Source: CAYRHN01 sp964424115
GTDB lineage: Bacteria; Chloroflexota; Anaerolineae; Anaerolineales; Anaerolineaceae
DNA: 64,000 nt
NCBI GenBank assembly: GCA_964424115.1
Contig: CAYRHN010000017.1
Coordinates: 19,347-83,346, forward strand
Direction: 5' to 3'
How positions within the stretch are numbered: position 1 is the stretch's first letter; each line of letters opens with the position of its first letter. This document shows, in pieces, positions 17,383 through 25,819 of this stretch. A model generated the notes under the pieces. It worked only from the letters and a program-made list of their open reading frames with translations, was not told the origin of the DNA and ran no database searches. A program made the translations under genes and the position numbers.

Positions 17383-17988
17383 CTATCGGGAAGTTGTTTT
17401 AAATTGTACCACCATTCCAACGAGCGCCAAACCGCCCCAGGCCAGTAGATACGGCAGCAGTTGTTCGCTCGCCATGCCGCTGCCCATGATCAACTGATCC
17501 AGGCCGGCATTTTTGTGCAGCACCAGCTGGCTGCCGCCCTGCACAATGCCGTAGGCGCCCGCCACAGCGGTGGAGAAGATCAGCAGCGGCGCCTCCAGCT
17601 TGAGCGCCAGCAGGCCGGTGATCACCGCACCCAGCGCCCCCACCGCGATGGAGGTCTGGCCGTTACTGATCAACTGGTAGCCGTACCAGGCCGCCAGCGC
17701 GCCCCCCGCCGCGCCGGAGAGGAACACCACCAGCTTGAAGAGCGGCACCACCAGCAGGCTGCCCACCAACGCCCCCGCCACCAGACCCACCAGCAGGTAA
17801 CCGATCAGCTCGGGGGTCATGTTGGAAAGGCTCGGGTCGAGGACGAAACGCAGCAGGATCATCACCGCCACCCCGCCCACGATCGCCCCCCACAGACGCA
17901 GCAATTTCTTGAACAGGCGGTAGCCGCTGAAACACACTGCCAGCCCGCCCACCAAAAGCAACGCCGCGATCAGGGTATCCATGATCAA
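17383..17988 (-). CDS. DUF4203-like multi-helix membrane protein
   Basis: About 200 residues made almost entirely of seven hydrophobic helices, with the repeated glycine-rich pattern of DUF4203/TMEM198-type proteins (GGLAVCFSGYRLFKKLLRLW, AGALVGSLLVVPLFKLVVF, GAVITGLLALKLEAPLLI). The frame can start at a TTG (17988) overlapping the upstream stop or at the ATG two codons later; neither has a strong ribosome site, so translation is probably coupled to the upstream small gene. The function of the family is unknown. Confidence 0.7.
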   Translation of the reverse strand: MIMDTLIAALLLVGGLAVCFSGYRLFKKLLRLWGAIVGGVAVMILLRFVLDPSLSNMTPELIGYLLVGLVAGALVGSLLVVPLFKLVVFLSGAAGGALAAWYGYQLISNGQTSIAVGALGAVITGLLALKLEAPLLIFSTAVAGAYGIVQGGSQLVLHKNAGLDQLIMGSGMASEQLLPYLLAWGGLALVGMVVQFKTTSR

Positions 17989-18200
17989 TGCGCTGCGGGA
18001 GGATTATCCGGAGGGTTGCCCGCCGGTGGATATTGCGGATACTGTCCCGGCTGCGCGTATTGCGCGCGGCTGCGGCGCAGCACAAACGCCACCACCGCCA
18101 CGATGATCAGCGCCACAACGACGATCAGGACCGGCAGCAGCCATCCGTTGGCCGCCGCAGCGCTCTGCTGGGCAATTTCCGGGGTTGATTGAATCACCAT
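17985..18200 (-). CDS. Small single-helix protein with proline-rich tail
   Basis: A 71-residue protein with one membrane helix (GWLLPVLIVVVALIIVAVVAFVL), a basic RRSRAQ stop-transfer segment and a short tail QPGQYPQYPPAGNPPDNPPA. Helix and tail closely match the C-terminus of the neighbouring LppM-like protein (GWLLPVIIIAVVLIILAVVLFVLLRRRK then YPPQGQYPQYP), so it looks like a duplicated C-terminal piece of that gene. AAAGGA precedes its ATG. It lies 18 bases after the LppM-like gene. Confidence 0.65.
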   Translation of the reverse strand: MVIQSTPEIAQQSAAAANGWLLPVLIVVVALIIVAVVAFVLRRSRAQYAQPGQYPQYPPAGNPPDNPPAAH

Positions 18201-18218
18201 AACAGGGTCCTTTCGATA

Positions 18219-19124
18219 CTAACTGGCCGGAGGAAGGTTTTCCGGAGGATTACCCGCCGGGGGTTCTACGGTGGAAGGCGCAGGCGGGACCGGAGGTTGG
18301 GGGTACTGGGGATACTGCGGATACTGGCCTTGCGGAGGGTATTGCGGATACTGCCCTTGCGGAGGGTATTGCGGGGCCTGTACAGCCGCCGCTACCGGGG
18401 CCGGCGCAGCCTTTCGGCGGCGCAGCAGCACAAACAACACCACCGCCAGGATGATCAGCACCACCGCGATGATGATCACCGGCAGCAGCCAGCCGGGGGT
18501 GCCGGGGGTCAGGCTGTATTCCAGGCTCATCTCGATCGGCTGGTTCTTCAACATCATATCCGACATGGGCACTTTCCACTCGGCCACATTCCCGTTATTG
18601 GTGCCGTTGGTGCTCACCACGCTGGGGACATGGATGCGCGTCGTCCAATACTTATCCTTGAACATCGACTCCATCATCTTCTGCGTGTCGGCGTCCATCG
18701 TATCCAATCCGCCGCCCGTTCCGGCCACGGTCTGGACCAGCTTAAAGTTGCCGTTGTCCAGCTTGGTCAGGCTGATGTCAGTGTTCAGGCTCTGATCGGT
18801 GCTGCCGCCCGGGTTGGCGATATACTGCTCAAAGCTGTCCACGCTGAACTCCACTACGATATGCTTCAGGTCACCTTCTTCGTAAGTGCGCGTGGTCACA
18901 TCCTTATACAGCCCGGAACCCTCAAACTGATTGCTGAATTCCGCCAGCGGGTCGCTGCCGGAACCGGCCATATCCAGCAACGATTTGGACATCCCCATAT
19001 CAATGCTGATCTTGGCTGAGCCGTCGGTATTGACCCACATTTCCTGGGTCACGCTGAAACAGCCGGAAAGCAGCAGGCTGGTCAGCAGCAACACAACCAT
19101 CAAATACAACGTGCGTTTCTTCAT
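18219..19124 (-). CDS. LppM-like lipoprotein with membrane helix and PQY tail
   Basis: A 301-residue protein. The N-terminus is a lipoprotein signal (LLLSGC, C22). The exported part (TQEMWVNTDGSAKISIDMGM onward) resembles the LppM domain, which starts with the same 'v..dGs..i.' strands. One membrane helix follows at about 210-233, then RRRK and a cytoplasmic tail of YPPQGQYPQ units. A lipid anchor plus a later membrane helix leaves the tail in the cytoplasm. AGGAG lies before the ATG. It is the first gene of the operon ending at the 16,510 terminator. Role unknown; LppM itself is a mycobacterial surface lipoprotein. Confidence 0.7.
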   Translation of the reverse strand: MKKRTLYLMVVLLLTSLLLSGCFSVTQEMWVNTDGSAKISIDMGMSKSLLDMAGSGSDPLAEFSNQFEGSGLYKDVTTRTYEEGDLKHIVVEFSVDSFEQYIANPGGSTDQSLNTDISLTKLDNGNFKLVQTVAGTGGGLDTMDADTQKMMESMFKDKYWTTRIHVPSVVSTNGTNNGNVAEWKVPMSDMMLKNQPIEMSLEYSLTPGTPGWLLPVIIIAVVLIILAVVLFVLLRRRKAAPAPVAAAVQAPQYPPQGQYPQYPPQGQYPQYPQYPQPPVPPAPSTVEPPAGNPPENLPPAS

Positions 19125-19156
19125 GTTCGATACTCCTGTTCGTGTGGGATGGTGGA

Positions 19157-19519
19157 TTACTTGAGCCGCTTGCCCAAGAAGATGCCGATCAGCAGTCCGA
19201 AGACGGCCGCCAGCAGCACATTTTTGACATTGGTGATGGGCAGAAAAGTGGTCCCCTCGGGGGTGATCTCCAGAACGCCCAGCGGGGTGACGATGCCGCC
19301 CGCGCCGCCGCCCTCGCCTTCACCTCCCTGGGAGGCCGGGGTTTCTCCTCCCTCCGCCTGAGAGGGGCCGTTTCCAAAGCCGCCGCCCAAGCCGTAAGCC
19401 ACCCGCGCCACGGGGATGATCATCCGCCCGTCGCGTTCGATCGGGTCGCCGTAGACATTCTTGATCGTCATCGTTTTCTCGATGCGGTCAGCGATCGTTT
19501 GCATAAAACCGTATTTCAT
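19157..19519 (-). CDS. GerW/YtfJ-family protein
   Basis: A 120-residue protein with the YtfJ/GerW pattern: an N-terminal helix (IADRIEKTMTIKNVYGDPIE), then RMIIPVARVAYGLGGGFG, a glycine/glutamate-rich flexible stretch, and the closing strand GVLEITPEGTTFLPI. It adds a C-terminal hydrophobic segment (LLAAVFGLLIGIFLG) that could anchor it. In spore formers GerW is needed for germination, but homologues are widespread in non-sporulating bacteria with unknown role. It is 33 bases upstream of the LppM-like gene on the same strand, so it may be transcribed with that operon. Confidence 0.8.
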   Translation of the reverse strand: MKYGFMQTIADRIEKTMTIKNVYGDPIERDGRMIIPVARVAYGLGGGFGNGPSQAEGGETPASQGGEGEGGGAGGIVTPLGVLEITPEGTTFLPITNVKNVLLAAVFGLLIGIFLGKRLK

Positions 19520-19574
19520 GGGGAAATCTCCTTATAAAATATTATACGGAAAAATCCCTCAAAAACAAACTGTT

Positions 19575-21155
19575 TTACGGTATCGGCTTGAGCGGTTGGC
19601 GCAGATCGAACAACACAAAACGCTCGCCCTGCATCACCACCGGATAATAGCCATACAGGATCTCTTTCAAATACGGCTGGGCATCGAATTCGCTCAACAG
19701 CGTTACCAGGAAATAATCGTAGCCCTCTGTATTGGTCAGGAAGGTCTGCCAGTTCTCCTCGGAGAGCACGCTCAGGTCAGACGGGCGCCCGCTCAACTCG
19801 TTCATCGCAAAATCAAATGAATACGGATAATGGGCAACAAACCGCCAGCCGAAAACGTTCATCCGCCCGTTATAGTCTTCCAGCAAACCGATATACTTGC
19901 CGTCGTTGGGCAGTTGCGCCGACAGATCCTTCCAAAAGGCAGGTTCTTGGCTGTAGTCCACATCGTGGATCTCCTTGCGGGCAAAGAGGGCCGCATCTGC
20001 CATTCCAACCAGCAGCACCGCAGCGGTCAGGATGCGCCAACCCACCCCCTGCTGCGAAAGCCGGGAAAGCAGCAGCGCCGCCCCTGCCGCCAGAGATAGC
20101 GCCACGATCGGCACCAGGTACAGGTTGTAATAAATATGCGAAGTGATCAGTGAGGGCACGGTCAGCCCTTCCAGGATATAACCCAACCACAACCCTACCA
20201 CCAGCCAGCGCTGGCTGCCTTTCAGCAGCATCAACGAAAGCACCGCCAGGATGATGAAGGGCAGATTGAACAGTTCGCCCAGCTTGTGCAGCCAGCTCAA
20301 GTAAAAGAGCGGGTTCAGCAACATGCGCAGGAAAGGCAGCGACCAGGTTTCCAGGTATCCGGCTGAAGCGCCGGGGATCAGGAAAAGATAATACACCGCC
20401 GGGATCAAGGCGCCAATCCCCACCACAGCCCGCAGCTGCCGGTTCTTCAGGGCGGCCTTCCACCCCCAGGAAGAGACTAAAAAGAACAACATCCCCATCG
20501 CAATGGGGTAGACGGCGAAAACCTTGACCAGGATCGACAACCCCAGCGAGACTGCTGCCGCGATGGCCCATTTCCACTGCCGGCCCTCCACCCAGCGGAA
20601 GGCAGCGTACAGGCCCATCAACAGGAACATCACCAGCATCGGTTCCGGCAGGAAAGTACGGCTGTGTGTGTTGGCAAAGGGCAGGAACAGATAAAAAGCC
20701 AGCGCTACCAGCCCTCCGTCGGCGGAGGTCATCCGGCGCGCCAACCCAAACAAGGCCAGCCCGCCTACCATCCAGAAGAGGATGCTGTACACCCGCGCCA
20801 CCCACAGATACTCCCCACCCAGCACCAGGTAGGTGCGCGCCACCAGCCCCTCAAAAAGCTGCGGCTCCAGCGTGGAAAAGACCACCCCCAGGTAATGCGC
20901 CTGGGATTGCACCTGCGGGTCGGCGTCTGGCAGTAAGTCGTAGTAGATCTGGCGCGCCACAGCCACCGAGCGTAGCTGGCGCCAGGCATGCACATCCAGC
21001 GGCGGCTGGGTCAGGTCCGAAAAGCGCAGCAGCGCTCCGCCAAGGAACACCACCGCCAGCACCAGCAATTCGATCCAGCGTCTGCGTCCAAAGAAGGTAT
21101 GTGAAGCAGGAATTGGAAAAAGATCAGGCGCCGGTAGGTTTTGATTTGGTTCCAT
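19575..21155 (-). CDS. GT39/ArnT-like membrane glycosyltransferase
   Basis: A 526-residue protein with about eleven membrane helices. The first loop has LLRFSDLTQPPLDVHAWRQLRSVAVARQIYYD, the GT39 family pattern in which the Asp after the PP turn is the catalytic base (here D near residue 52, followed by H-A-W-R-Q). These enzymes use polyprenyl-phosphate sugars and act on the outer face. A soluble C-terminal domain starts after residue about 405. It stands as a single gene, 55 bases from the GerW gene. Acceptor unknown. Confidence 0.75.
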   Translation of the reverse strand: MEPNQNLPAPDLFPIPASHTFFGRRRWIELLVLAVVFLGGALLRFSDLTQPPLDVHAWRQLRSVAVARQIYYDLLPDADPQVQSQAHYLGVVFSTLEPQLFEGLVARTYLVLGGEYLWVARVYSILFWMVGGLALFGLARRMTSADGGLVALAFYLFLPFANTHSRTFLPEPMLVMFLLMGLYAAFRWVEGRQWKWAIAAAVSLGLSILVKVFAVYPIAMGMLFFLVSSWGWKAALKNRQLRAVVGIGALIPAVYYLFLIPGASAGYLETWSLPFLRMLLNPLFYLSWLHKLGELFNLPFIILAVLSLMLLKGSQRWLVVGLWLGYILEGLTVPSLITSHIYYNLYLVPIVALSLAAGAALLLSRLSQQGVGWRILTAAVLLVGMADAALFARKEIHDVDYSQEPAFWKDLSAQLPNDGKYIGLLEDYNGRMNVFGWRFVAHYPYSFDFAMNELSGRPSDLSVLSEENWQTFLTNTEGYDYFLVTLLSEFDAQPYLKEILYGYYPVVMQGERFVLFDLRQPLKPIP

Positions 21156-21215
21156 GCCAACCTCGGGGAGGGATTTTACCCGATTATAACATCTCCCCGG
21201 ATGGTTCCTGCGGTC

Positions 21216-21264
21216 AAAAATGCAGGTAGAAGCCGCCCCGCCTGCAAGCGGAGCAGCTTCTACC
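21216..21264 (-). terminator. Intrinsic terminator of the DUF4342 gene
   Basis: GGTAGAAGC (21,225-21,233) pairs with GCTTCTACC (21,256-21,264). On the minus strand this is followed by TGCATTTTTG. It sits 13 bases after the stop of the DUF4342 gene. Confidence 0.82.
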
Positions 21265-21276
21265 GGTTGGATGAGC

Positions 21277-21546
21277 TTACTCGGTCTTTTCGACCACGAT
21301 GGTCAGGTTTGCGGCCAGCGCGGCGATGGCGCCCAGGGCTGCCCACACCGGCAGGAACAGCGCACCCACCACGCCCAGGGTCAGCGGGATCTCGATCAGC
21401 ACTTTGCCCTCATCGTTCTTAACGATGATACGTCGAATATTGCCTTCTTTGATCAGTTCCTTGACCTTGGTGATCAGGTCTTCTCCACGCACGTGAAATT
21501 CTTCCTGGTGGGAAGAAGGATTCGGGTTGGTAGATTGGTCGGTCAT
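21277..21546 (-). CDS. DUF4342 protein
   Basis: An 89-residue protein with the full DUF4342 layout: a short charged head, the strand-helix EEFHVRGEDLITKVKELIKEG, the strands NIRRIIVKNDEGKVLIEIPL, and a hydrophobic hairpin (TLGVVGALFLPVWAALGAIAALAANLTI) ending in EK. The family is common in Firmicutes and Chloroflexota, sometimes fused to UBA-like segments, and has no established role; the hydrophobic end suggests membrane association. It has its own terminator. Confidence 0.85.
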   Translation of the reverse strand: MTDQSTNPNPSSHQEEFHVRGEDLITKVKELIKEGNIRRIIVKNDEGKVLIEIPLTLGVVGALFLPVWAALGAIAALAANLTIVVEKTE

Positions 21547-21620
21547 AGTTCAGTCTCCTTATCAATTATTCTACATACATATACGCATCACTGGCTCTCA
21601 GGTTGCATATCCAATTTCCC

Positions 21621-22019
21621 CTACACCCGCTCGATCAGCACCCGCTCTGGCCCAATCTCCAGCCGCCAGTGCCCGCGCGAGCCAAAATTGTAGACCACTT
21701 CCAGCGATTCGCGCCCACGCTGGACATGCTCCAGTTTCATCGGACGCAGGAAGGCAAAGCTCATGATCTCGCCGTCCCATTCGCCCTGTTCCTCTGCGTT
21801 GTAACCGTCCGGCGGGTCGTACACCACCTGGCTGTCGGTTTCATTCAGCAGCAGGCGCAGGACCGCCTCTGGCACGTCGCTGTTGAGCAGCAAGTTGGCG
21901 CTGGCGTTGCGGTCGATCTCCGCTGCCAGCTCGGCCTCGCTCTGCTCCCACTGCACCGGCGCCCAGACGGGCGGCAGTTCGTTGGCTTGCATTAATTCGG
22001 GGTCGATGACACCGGGCAT
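21621..22019 (-). CDS. Conserved protein of unknown function
   Basis: About 132 residues starting at an ATG (22019) with GGAGG eight bases upstream; an in-frame ATG at 22058 is less likely. No known domain is recognised. Visible features are a central acidic helix (ETDSQVVYDPPDGYNAEEQGEWDG) and a C-terminal beta series (EVVYNFGSRGHWRLEIGPERVLIERV). It is soluble, with no signal or membrane segment. It has no tight operon partner: DUF4342 lies 75 bases downstream. Confidence 0.55.
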   Translation of the reverse strand: MPGVIDPELMQANELPPVWAPVQWEQSEAELAAEIDRNASANLLLNSDVPEAVLRLLLNETDSQVVYDPPDGYNAEEQGEWDGEIMSFAFLRPMKLEHVQRGRESLEVVYNFGSRGHWRLEIGPERVLIERV

Positions 22020-22070
22020 GAAAAAACCTCCTGGGTAATGGGAATGGGATATTTCCATTATAACGCAGGG

Positions 22071-22166
22071 TCAGCGAGTGCGGTCTTCGATCTCCCAGGC
22101 GTGATCCAGCGCATGCCAGGCAGCGCGGCGGATGTACCCTCCATTTTGATTTGGCAAAAAACCCAT
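22071..22166 (-). pseudogene. DinB-family C-terminal remnant
   Basis: A 31-codon frame on the minus strand ends in WHALDHAWEIEDRTR. The HxLDHxWEIEDR ending is typical of DinB/YfiT-like four-helix metal-binding proteins. The rest of the gene is absent, because the HEAT-repeat gene's upstream region begins here on the other strand. It is read as the tail of a gene truncated by a rearrangement. Confidence 0.45.
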
Positions 22167-22219
22167 TTTCGTCTATACTAAAACCTGCACCCCTTCACAC
22201 CCCATCATGGAGTAAGCCT

Positions 22220-23563
22220 ATGAATTTCTTCGATGCCGTTTGCCTGCTGGCAGCTGTCCTCATCGTTGGACTTTTCATTTTCGCCTGGATCACGCTCAAA
22301 TTGACGGAACCGGCCCGCCTGAAGGCCAAAAAAGATGTGCCGGGACTGATCAAACAGCTCAACGTGGCCGCCGTACCGCGCGCAAAAGCCGCCGCCGAAG
22401 CCCTGGGCGAGGTGGGCGATGCCCGCGCCGTCATGCCGCTGACGGACATGCTTACCAGCAAAGAAACCAATCTGCGCATGGCTGCGGCCAATTCCCTTGG
22501 GCAGATCGGCGATGCACGCGCTGTTCCCCCACTGGCAGGGTTGGTCTCGCACCCCGATCCTGCGCTGCGCAACACTGGCGAAGCCTCGCTGCTTCACCTG
22601 GCTCAACAGATCGAATCCAATCCGCCCCCGCCCACCGAAACACAGGCCGCCGCCATCCAAGCCCTGCTGCCCTTGCTGCGCAGCCCCAACCGGGCTATTG
22701 CCGGCAGCGCGGCCGCCGGGTTGGCCACCTGCGCCTGGCAGCCAAGCGGAGAAAAGGCCGCCTGGTTCTACGCCGTCCGCGAGGATTGGGAGGCCTGCGT
22801 GCGTCTGGGCGCGGAGGCGGTCGAGGCGTTGGAATTCTGGCTGGCGCACTGGCGTATCAGTTCGCGCGAATCCGAAGCCGTGCAGACCATCGCGCGCATT
22901 GGCGGCCCGCGCGCGGCGGATTTCTTTGCCCGCCAGCTCACCACCCGCACGCCGGAAGCCCCCGCCGAGAAACTCATCCAGGCCGCTGTGCGCCAGGCGC
23001 TGCCGGAATACTGCCCGGCGCTGGTGGAACCCCTCCTGCGCCACTTTGACGAACCCGCACGTGCACAAAGCGGTCCGCCGCTGGACGTGCTGGTGCCGCT
23101 GGTACGCATCGAACTGGCCCACCCGGGGCGCGTCCTGCCTGCCGTTCAGGAACTTGCCCAAAGCCGACAACCCTATTACCAGCGAGCTGCGGCAGCTTTC
23201 ACCCCTGCCTTGCAAGCCCCGCTCCTGGCGCGCCTGCGCTCGCCTGAGGCCGAAGTACGCCGCCAGGCATTGGACGAACTGGCGCTGGGGAATGCGTTCC
23301 CCTTCAGCACCTACGAGGCAGCTGTTTTCTGCAATCTGCTCAGCGACCCGGATTACACTGTCTTTACCTGGCGGGAAGCCGGGGAAAGCATGCACGGCGG
23401 GGATGGGCGCGAGACGCAGGAGCATGAATACAGCAAGGTGGATTATCCCCTGCGCGTGCTGACCCGCACCGTCCTGCAAAAGGAAATGCCGCTCCTCGAT
23501 CCGCATCTGCGCAAGTTCATGGAAGAGGCGGTCGTCCGCGCCGATTACCAGTCGATCCGTTAG
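22220..23563 (+). CDS. Membrane-anchored HEAT-repeat protein
   Basis: The start is set at the ATG at 22220, with GGAG eight bases upstream. One N-terminal membrane helix (FFDAVCLLAAVLIVGLFIFAWI) is followed by helical repeats of the PBS-lyase/HEAT type: VPRAKAAAEALGEVGDARAV, LRMAAANSLGQIGDARAVPP and more degenerate copies to about residue 400. Such solenoids are protein-binding scaffolds; PBS-lyase-like HEAT repeats are widespread and do not imply phycobilin chemistry. The C-terminal 60 residues (YEAAVFCNLLSDPDYTVFTW) are not repeat-like. It is a single gene with no visible partner. Confidence 0.75.
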   Translation: MNFFDAVCLLAAVLIVGLFIFAWITLKLTEPARLKAKKDVPGLIKQLNVAAVPRAKAAAEALGEVGDARAVMPLTDMLTSKETNLRMAAANSLGQIGDARAVPPLAGLVSHPDPALRNTGEASLLHLAQQIESNPPPPTETQAAAIQALLPLLRSPNRAIAGSAAAGLATCAWQPSGEKAAWFYAVREDWEACVRLGAEAVEALEFWLAHWRISSRESEAVQTIARIGGPRAADFFARQLTTRTPEAPAEKLIQAAVRQALPEYCPALVEPLLRHFDEPARAQSGPPLDVLVPLVRIELAHPGRVLPAVQELAQSRQPYYQRAAAAFTPALQAPLLARLRSPEAEVRRQALDELALGNAFPFSTYEAAVFCNLLSDPDYTVFTWREAGESMHGGDGRETQEHEYSKVDYPLRVLTRTVLQKEMPLLDPHLRKFMEEAVVRADYQSIR

Positions 23564-23571
23564 TTCTTCTT

Positions 23572-23781
23572 TCAACACCTGCGTGCGCGGATGTATTCAC
23601 CCATCTGTGCGTTGAACTGGACCGATTCCAGGTCAAAGTAGGCCCACGGCTTGCCCTGGTCCAGCCAGGTGGCGGAACCAACCGCGCTGATCGGCGAACC
23701 AGCCAGGCGCGGGCCGGGTTCGTTGCGCGTGATCCACAGGATCTTGCGCTTGCCCTGACCCGCGCCCAAACCTATTGACAC
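23572..23781 (-). pseudogene. Short orphan frame, possible gene remnant
   Basis: A 69-codon frame on the minus strand (KRKILWITRNEPGPRLAGSP and later WLDQGKPWAYFDLESVQF) has protein-like composition but no upstream ribosome site, and the promoter of the ABC-F gene overlaps its 5' end on the other strand. It may be the decayed end of an exported protein gene. The alternative is that it is not coding. Confidence 0.3.
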
Positions 23782-23803
23782 GCGGCCGATTTGTGGCTAC
23801 ACT
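23775..23803 (+). promoter_or_regulatory. Sigma70-type promoter of the ABC-F gene
   Basis: TTGACA (23,775-23,780), a 17-base spacer, and TACACT (23,798-23,803). Transcription would start near 23,810, leaving a leader of about 140 bases before the ABC-F start. Confidence 0.7.
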
Positions 23804-23835
23804 CTTCTTGTATAGACATATTCGCGGAGAGACCT

Positions 23836-23853
23836 GTGCCAACCATGCAGTAA
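23836..23853 (+). CDS. Putative leader peptide (5 codons) before the ABC-F gene
   Basis: GTG CCA ACC ATG CAG TAA is preceded by GGAGAG at a spacing of 4-5 bases and lies about 25 bases after the predicted transcription start. Two hairpins follow: CGGCAGCC/GGCTGCCG at 23,867-23,887 and AACCGG/CCGGTT at 23,892-23,911. Antibiotic-protection ABC-F genes are often controlled by ribosome stalling on such short leaders. There is no T-run after the hairpins, so control would be at translation if it exists. Confidence 0.4.
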   Translation: MPTMQ

Positions 23854-23866
23854 GCCATCCTGATCC

Positions 23867-23911
23867 CGGCAGCCAGAGCGGCTGCCGCAAGAACCGGCAA
23901 GTTCACCGGTT
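23867..23911 (+). promoter_or_regulatory. Two-hairpin leader of the ABC-F mRNA
   Basis: An 8-bp stem with a 5-base loop (23,867-23,887) and a 6-bp stem with an 8-base loop (23,892-23,911) lie between the mini-frame and the ABC-F start. They may form the attenuator part of the leader. Confidence 0.4.
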
Positions 23912-23949
23912 TCTGTGGCGTGTTCTTAATCGTTCACCCAGAGGATGAT

Positions 23950-25629
23950 ATGCTTACTGCTCACCATTTAAGCAAGGTTTTCGATGCGGAGACCGTTTTT
24001 TCAGAGGTCACCTTCAGCCTCAACCCAGGCGAACGGGTCGGCCTGGTCGGCCCGAACGGCTGCGGTAAAACCACCCTGCTGCGCATCCTGGGCGGGCTGG
24101 ATCCACCCACAAGCGGCGTGGTCCACCGTGAGCCCGGCCTGAAGATCGGCTGCCTGTTCCAGGGCAGCCCTCCCGACCCCAAGCTGAGCCTGGCGGAATG
24201 CCTGTCCGAATTCCCCTCCCCGGAGCGCCTGTACTCCGAACTGGAAGCCTGCGCTGTGCAGCTCTCGCGCCAGACCGGCGACCCGGAACTGCAAGAGCGT
24301 TACGATGCACTGGTGCGCCGCGCTGCCGCGGCTGAGGGCGATCCCGCGGCCGGGATACCCTCCGCGCTCGGCCTGGACCGGTTGGATCCCTCCCTGCCGG
24401 TCGGCCTGTTGAGCGGCGGGCAGCAAACCCGCCTGGCGCTGGCGCGCCTTCTCTACAGCCAATCGGACCTGCTTTTGCTGGACGAACCGACCAACCACCT
24501 GGACATTGCCATGCTGGAATGGCTGGAAGGCTGGTTATCCACCAGCCCGTGCGGCATGCTGATCGTTTCACACGACCGCACTTTTCTCGACCACACGGTC
24601 ACCCGCATCCTGGAGATGGATCCGCAGCGCGGCCTGCCCTGCACCACCCGCAGCTACACCGGCAACTATTCCGATTACCTGGCCCAGCGCCAGGCCGAGA
24701 CCGACCGGCAGTGGAACGAGTACCACGACCAACAGGCCGAGATCGGCCGCATGCGCGCCGACATCGCCCGCACCAAAGCCCAGGCCGCCTTTACCGAACG
24801 GCAGGCCTCCAGCGTTCGCAAGGGCGGGCGCGAAATGAAGAACAAAGGCTATAAATCCTACCAGCAGGGCATCGCCAAGAAGGTGGCCGCCAAAGCCAAG
24901 GCGCGCGAAACCCGCCTGGAGCAATACCTGACCTCGGAAGAGATGGTGGAACGGCCGACCGAGCTGTGGCAGGACCGGCGCAGCCTGCGCCTGCCCTCCC
25001 GCCAGGGCGAACGCCTCAGCCGCCTGGTGCTGCGCCTGGAGGACGCCAGCCTGGGCTACAACCCGCGGGCGCCGCTGCTCAGCCACGTGAACCTGGCGGC
25101 GCAGAGCGGCGTGGGCGGCAGCCCCCCGCGCATCGCCATCAGCGGGCCGAACGGCAGCGGCAAGACTACCCTGCTGCGCACCCTGGCCGGGCAGATCCCC
25201 CTGCTGGGCGGTTCGCTGTATCTGGGCCCCAGCCTGCGCCCCGGCATGATGACGCAGGACCAATCCAGCCTGGACGCAGCCCTCAACCCGTTGGAGACGC
25301 TCCTGCCCCTGCTCGGCAACGAGAACCGCACGCGCGCATTCCTCGCCCAATACCTGCTGCGCGGCGATGATGTCTTGAAGCCCAATGCGCTGCTCAGTTA
25401 CGGGCAGCGTTCTCGCTTGATGCTGGCGCTGCTGGCAGCCGGGGGTTGCAACCTGCTCCTGCTCGACGAGCCGATCAACCACCTGGATATCCCCAGCCGG
25501 GAGCAGTTCGAAGCCGCCCTGGAGCCCTTTACCGGCGCGGTGCTGGCAGCGGTGCACGACCGCTACTTCATCCAACGGTTCGCCAGCCAGGTCTGGTGGG
25601 TGGAGGGCGGGCAGGTGCGCGTCCATTAA
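23950..25629 (+). CDS. ABC-F family ATPase
   Basis: A 559-residue protein with two ABC domains in tandem and no membrane part, the ABC-F layout. Domain 1 has VGPNGCGKTTLLR, signature LSGGQQTRLALARLL and LLLLDEPTNHLD. The inter-domain linker (about 245-330) is long, helical and charged, as needed to reach the peptidyl-transferase centre. Domain 2 has ISGPNGSGKTTLLR, signature LSYGQRSRLMLALL and LLLLDEPINHLD. ABC-F proteins act on stalled ribosomes, either in translation quality control or in resistance to drugs such as macrolides, lincosamides and pleuromutilins. The start is the ATG at 23950, with GAGG five bases before. The leader peptide hints at inducible expression. Subfamily is not decided. 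Confidence 0.88.
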   Translation: MLTAHHLSKVFDAETVFSEVTFSLNPGERVGLVGPNGCGKTTLLRILGGLDPPTSGVVHREPGLKIGCLFQGSPPDPKLSLAECLSEFPSPERLYSELEACAVQLSRQTGDPELQERYDALVRRAAAAEGDPAAGIPSALGLDRLDPSLPVGLLSGGQQTRLALARLLYSQSDLLLLDEPTNHLDIAMLEWLEGWLSTSPCGMLIVSHDRTFLDHTVTRILEMDPQRGLPCTTRSYTGNYSDYLAQRQAETDRQWNEYHDQQAEIGRMRADIARTKAQAAFTERQASSVRKGGREMKNKGYKSYQQGIAKKVAAKAKARETRLEQYLTSEEMVERPTELWQDRRSLRLPSRQGERLSRLVLRLEDASLGYNPRAPLLSHVNLAAQSGVGGSPPRIAISGPNGSGKTTLLRTLAGQIPLLGGSLYLGPSLRPGMMTQDQSSLDAALNPLETLLPLLGNENRTRAFLAQYLLRGDDVLKPNALLSYGQRSRLMLALLAAGGCNLLLLDEPINHLDIPSREQFEAALEPFTGAVLAAVHDRYFIQRFASQVWWVEGGQVRVH

Positions 25630-25689
25630 ATTCGTCTACATTTCCCGTATGCATTAAACCGCTTTTTCGGTACAATAATCTCTATCCTT

Positions 25690-25745
25690 ACATCCTTTAA
25701 CACGGATAACACGGATCGAACGGATCGGCACGGATAATCTCTGAT
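25690..25745. repeat. Dispersed ACACGGAT repeat
   Basis: AACACGGATAACACGGATCG and further CGGAT units lie in the 190-base gap between the ABC-F gene and the hydrogenase operon. They belong to the same family as the copies at 28,960-30,060. Confidence 0.6.
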
Positions 25746-25819
25746 CTATCCATGTTCGACCTGTGCTTTAAATATTTGTATTACCATTTCTTAAAAGTAT
25801 CTTACCAAGGACGTAAAAC

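Noticed and set aside
22220..23563. Phycobilisome lyase
   Set aside because: The HEAT repeats resemble PBS-lyase repeats, but nothing photosynthetic is in the window; such repeats are general scaffolds.
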